Shown piece after piece: positions 60,201-64,000 of a DNA stretch of 64,000 nucleotides (within the stretch, counting starts at the first letter, position 1; each line of letters starts with the position of its first letter). The stretch comes from Protula sp. h YS-2021 (lineage: Eukaryota; Annelida; Polychaeta; Sabellida; Serpulidae). The stretch lies in assembly GCA_949752745.1 (NCBI GenBank), contig OX457033.1, positions 17,591,907-17,655,906 on the forward strand. Direction: 5' to 3'. The position numbers were made by a program, and so were the translations under genes. The notes below the pieces were generated by a model. The model searched no databases and was not told the origin of the DNA. It was given only the letters and a program-made list of their open reading frames with translations.

Positions 60201-63200
60201 ACAAAGAAAAAAACATGATTTTCCTTGTTATTTTCTGTAGTGTTTAACTTATTTTACTTTAAGCTTGAAGATAAATTTTCATTTTTGTATGTGTTTAATT
60301 GTAAAAGGAAATATGCGCATAAAAATATGATTTTGTTCGGTGATGCTATGACGTCAGAGTGTTGATCTAATGACGTAATGGGTCGTCTTGTTTTTATTTT
60401 GGCACGACAGATTCCACGAGGACGTGGAGATGCTGCCGTGTCCCCATTGCCCCTACACATCCAAGATGGCGGCAGACCTGAAGAAGCACGTGATCACTGT
60501 GCATGAGAAGCGTTTTCACTGTCGGGTCGGTTGGAGGTCTTTTATGTCATTTTTTTTTCGTGTGCGCTTTGTTAAATCGGTCGTTTTTACATGCAAAACT
60601 TCCTTATGTGTATCCGTAACAGTAGGTGCCAATGAGCGACTTGCAATGCACTTACGCTGGTACCATCCCCTCCCCCCTCCCCTTCCCTCACGCAAACAGT
60701 CAGTTCATTGTTTTTTTTATATGTTATTTGCTTGGCAATCATGTTAAGATATCGAAAGCTTTTCAGAATGGTTGTGAAATATCTTCTGCGTTAATGTTCG
60801 AGATTGACAGCAAGCGTACAGGTTATTTAATTGTTACTCGAAATGACTAGTAAAAAAAAATATACCGTGTGCAACGCGGACTATGACCTGATGCGTCAAG
60901 TGTTTGATGTTACAGGAGGAGGGATGCTCTTTCTCGACAAACAAAAGCGAGCACCTGGACAAACATCTACAGAACTACCACAATCCACAGAACACCTATG
61001 CGTGTTCCTATGAAGGCTGTTTCTTCAAGGTAAAGGTGAAAAAAAAATACCCGTGCATGTCCCTGTGAAGGCTTTTACTTCAAGATAAAGGTAAAAAAAG
61101 GAAAAAAAAACCCGTTAGTGTCCCTATGAAGGGTGTTCTGCCGGGTTAAGGTGAAGGAAAACATGCCTCTACGATGTGTGTTTCTGCAAGGCAATGGTGT
61201 AAAAAATACCCATGTGTGTGCCTGTGAAGGATGTTACTTCAAGCTAAATGTAAAAAAACACCCCATGTACGTGAAGGGTGTTACTTGAAGATAGAGGTCA
61301 TGTCGCATGCGGCCGGCTGTTCCATTTCACTGTCATGGAAACGGCTTAAGAAATTGCAAAGATTTTCAGCGTTGGTCTTGTCATCAATAATAACATCAAA
61401 TTGAATCGCACAGAATGGGTTAATTTCGGTATTTGGCAGACTTATAACGACAGTGCTAGCGTTCTGCTGGACACGTATTTGGACGCGCACGTGAAAGTTT
61501 TTTTATGCGCACGCGACTTTATTTTTGTTTTGTTTTACAGGCGCCTGACCCTGACACGTGCGCCGAGCACCTGCGCAGTGTCCACAACGCGGGCAGCAAG
61601 CACAGGTGCCCCGTCTGCTCCAGGCTGTACAAGAAAAAGACGCACATGGTACGCCACCTGGTGTCGCACACAGGTAACACCACGTGACGTATACGCAAAA
61701 ACTTCCCCGCGTCATGATGAGGGAAACGTTTTCTTCGTTTTGAAAGGGTTTATAAAAGGAGCAAATATACTTTAAAGTTGATTTTTCTGTGTAAATGAAT
61801 TGAGTTATTTGCAGTAGTAAAACATGTATGTGTAGTCATTATCTGACGGAAACTGCACAATAAATAAACAAAATAAATAAATAAATATAACATGACCAGT
61901 GTTGTGGTAGTAGCTGTTTGGTGATGGTAGGGGAGAAGGTGTACAAGTGCGGAGAGTGCCAGGCGTCGTTCTTCTGTCACTCGTCCTACTACCGTCACCG
62001 GCACAAGACGGGCCACGATCGCGGGCGTGAGGGCGTGGTGAGCGTGCCGCAGAACGTCGTACTGCAGTACGTGGACGCCGAGTCACGTGAGCTGTGCCAC
62101 GAGGAGACCATAAACCCGCCGCCACCACCGCCACCGCCGCCGCCGCCGCCCCAGCAGCAGCTGCAGCTGCAGCAGCGTACGTGTTCACGTGTGGGTTAAT
62201 CAAACCCAAATGTCCATCCGAATCGCATGTCTGGTTCAGCCACGTGTCTAGTCCAAACACTTTTCTGTCACGTTAGGGCCCATCACGTGTTTCATTCAGT
62301 CATGAAAAAAGTAGCAAAAATAATAAATAATAAAAACAACAAATAAAAAAAGGGCGCAGAGGTTTCCTTTCATTGCAGCCCACGATTTAGAGATAATCAG
62401 TGAATGTGTAGGGGTAGCTATCATGGTTATATCAACGGATTTATTTAATAATATATTTAATAGAAAGTTAGAGGAATGAGTCAAATTATCTTTTTTAAAA
62501 GGCGTACTACAGAAAGTTTGTTGTAACATATCGTGATTTGATGTTACAGGGGTGGCGGGGATAGAGGATGTGGCGGAGGCAGGGCACGAGGCCTTTGTGT
62601 TCAGTGTCGTGGATGAGTGCAGCGGATCGCAGTCAGTGCAACAGGTACCACGTCTATTTATGATGGGCAAGGGGGTGGAGGTGGGGGGAGGGGGGTACGT
62701 AGGGGAGGTGGGGAGGGATAGTGGCCATCAGATACAAAGGCACGGAGGGAAAAGGTGAAGGCGGGGGAGGGGGGTGGGGGTGGTCAGGGGCCATTCATGA
62801 AATACATAGGTGCGGGACGACAGGGGGAAAGCGGGGGTGGGTTGGGGGGTGGAGAGGGGTGGTGGTCAGGGCTATTCATGAAATACATAGGTGCGGGACG
62901 AAAAGGGGAAGGCGGGGTGGGGGGGGGAGTGGGGGTGGTGATCAGGAGCCATTCATAAAATACTCACGGAAAAGGGGAAGCAGGAGATGTTGTAAGGGCC
63001 CTTTATAAGGTACAACCTGCACAGTGGTGAGGAGGTCGAAATATTTTCGGACGCTTTGTTTTTAATTAAGAACTGAAATTATAAAATGTTGATTAAAAAT
63101 GTTGTACGAACAGCGAAACTTGGCCTTGTTTCAGATCACGGTCGACGAGAACCAGCTGGAGTTATTAAAAACCTTCAGCAACCAGGCAAGCATGGCATTT

Positions 63201-63380
63201 CCGGAGCAGCTGTGTGCACAGCTGCAGCAGCAGAAGATGCATGACAGCAACAGTATTACGGCACTGACTGTGCCACAGGACAGAATTCTTTTGAGTTCAG
63301 ATCCAGACAGAGAGAAGACCTGTGAGATTCAATTTATGGTGGACAGTGACGAAGCAACGCACCTGCAAGTCAATACGTGA
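54174..63380 (+). CDS. C2H2 zinc-finger protein with AT-hook, 20 exons
   Basis: Exons: 54174-54201, 54241-54378, 54645-54796, 55172-55343, 55379-55452, 56132-56168, 56626-56745, 57026-57087, 57499-57736, 58010-58110, 58474-58623, 58987-59127, 59345-59450, 59917-60079, 60411-60525, 60916-61029, 61541-61673, 61931-62176, 62550-62644, 63135-63380 (TGA). Sum 2631 bp = 876 aa, and every phase joins. Domains: an atypical N-terminal finger (FTCKLCKDVSHSLEQFLEH, ~25-48); an AT-hook KKKRGRPRL (~60); an acidic stretch (DESESDEHLTDYYSESDDGE, ~320). A block of about ten C2H2 fingers, some degenerate, spans ~355-710 (e.g. FTCSVCKKVFANKSLLHAHV, FHCREEGCSFSTNKSEHLDK, HRCPVCSRLYKKKTHMVRHL, YKCGECQASFFCHSSYYRHR). 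Then come Pro11/Gln-rich and acidic tails. A nuclear DNA-binding regulator is inferred. The finger spacing resembles HINFP, but I cannot assign an orthologue. Start uncertain: 54174 or 54267. Confidence 0.85.
57125..57265. repeat. (TAA)n microsatellite
   Basis: About 140 bases of AAT/TAA units with a few interruptions, in the intron after zinc-finger exon 57026-57087, about 40 bases from the donor. Confidence 0.95.
59620..59825. repeat. TGATGTACTGC minisatellite
   Basis: Degenerate 12-bp-class repeat (TGATGTACTGC / TGACGTACTGT) with ATTTAAAGTTCATG insertions, in the intron before exon 59917-60079. Confidence 0.8.
60998..61300 (+). repeat. Tandem copies of a zinc-finger exon end plus donor
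   Basis: Exon 60916-61029 ends TGTTCCTATGAAGGCTGTTT CTTCAAG, then GTAAAGGTGAAAAAAA. This block of roughly 50-65 bases is repeated about five more times downstream as variants (CCCTGTGAAGGCTTTTACTT CAAGATAAAGG, and so on), with growing decay. It mirrors the FIRRM exon-end array at 6465-7120. Confidence 0.8.
62660..62985. repeat. G-rich minisatellite
   Basis: Three to four units of roughly 75 bases with CATTCATGAAATACATAGGT GCGGGACGA then GGGGGAAGGCGGGGGTGG. It begins within 20 bases of the donor of exon 62550-62644. It has strong G-quadruplex potential on the + strand. The glycine-rich frames are not coding. Confidence 0.85.
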
Positions 63381-63662
63381 CAGCAGAATATTGTTAAAAT
63401 GGTTATCGATTAGGCAAGCTTATGTGAGGCATAGGGATCGGCTTAGTATAGGGAAGGTTTCCGTAGGACTATCCTTTTCTCCAAAAAATTAAGTGATAAT
63501 TTTTTTTTTTTGATATTATTAAGAAAATTAATCGATTTCTTAAAATGTTTGTCGAAATTAGGTGTGTTTCCATGTGTGCAAAATTTCTTTTATGAGCGGT
63601 TTCATAGTTTGACGAATTTTAAGACAAGGTATATCAGGATAAAACCATTCCTCTGTCGTCCT

Positions 63663-63753
63663 AAGTCGGTGTCTTAAGTCGGTGTCTTGAGTCGATGTCT
63701 TGAGTTGGTGTCTTAAGTCGGTGTCTTGAGTCGGTGTCTTATGTCGATGTCTG
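63663..63753. repeat. 13-bp minisatellite in 3' UTR
   Basis: Seven copies of AAGTCGGTGTCTT with small changes, 280 bases after the zinc-finger stop codon. Confidence 0.9.
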
Positions 63754-63955
63754 ACACTAACGCAGACCTTCCTCGCATAGGTCTGTTGTACATCATTTCT
63801 TTTATTGGAGCTCGGCTAATCTTGGTTGTCTTATTTTAGATTTGAGTTGAAAACATCACTGAAAACAATCGCTTCGTTTTTTTTAAGAACCATAAAATGA
63901 CAGTGCCAATGCCTGTGATTTAGTTGCTCAACAGAGAGCAGAAGTCGTTAAGTAA

Positions 63956-63961
63956 AATAAA
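63956..63961 (+). terminator. Candidate zinc-finger gene poly(A) signal
   Basis: AATAAA about 575 bases after the stop, followed by GTGCTT and a T-rich tail near the window end. Confidence 0.45.
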
Positions 63962-64000
63962 GAAGTGCTTAGAATTGCAAGTCATTTTGTATTCGTTCGC

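Noticed and set aside
62721..63008. Glycine-rich 95-aa frame
   Set aside because: Lies in the G-rich intronic minisatellite between two well-supported zinc-finger exons.

Overview
This window is animal nuclear DNA, AT-rich, with multi-exon genes, GT-AG introns, long 3' flanks and many repeats. The gene set (POFUT1, FIRRM, short-chain-collagen-C4-like secreted proteins, an acyl-CoA-binding protein and a large C2H2 zinc-finger protein) suggests a marine invertebrate. A lophotrochozoan seems most likely to me, but the sequence alone does not prove the phylum.

Layout, left to right. POFUT1, 3' part, + strand (248-2676), ends in an HDEL-type ER-retention tail. It is convergent with FIRRM/C1orf112, - strand, about 20 recognisable coding exons between 20789 and 5116. 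A short-chain-collagen-C4-like gene (11557-13038, +) sits inside a FIRRM intron on the opposite strand. A second copy of that gene lies at 32309-33123 (+). An acyl-CoA-binding protein gene follows (39106-42629, +). Then come about 11 kb of repeats: palindromic inverted-repeat elements (44.47-48.08 kb), a 301-bp higher-order tandem array (48.8-50.3 kb) and a 51-bp satellite (50.3-52.7 kb). The last two are bracketed by inverted C-rich/G-rich tracts. The window ends with a 20-exon, about 876-aa C2H2 zinc-finger protein with an AT-hook (54174-63380, +). All its exon phases join without a frameshift.

The middle of the window is an old tandem segmental duplication. Unit 1 runs from about 11.39 to 31.99 kb and unit 2 from about 32.11 to 41.3 kb. 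Unit 2 keeps an intact secreted-protein gene but only decayed relics of FIRRM exons. Inside unit 1 a younger 1.3-kb duplication (14493-15826 and 17311-18671) doubled one FIRRM exon, and one of the two copies has lost its splice donor. Between these copies lies a 1.47-kb element that recurs almost unchanged at 24116-25583.

The most unusual signals are three. First, a run of inverted-repeat elements whose subterminal palindromes differ between elements but match at the two ends of each element. Second, minisatellites starting at or spanning splice donors in several introns; in FIRRM and in the zinc-finger gene the repeat unit includes the 3' end of the coding exon plus the donor. Third, an in-frame TAG in an otherwise well-conserved POFUT1 exon. 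All gene models come from reading splice sites and conserved motifs by eye; no database search was run.
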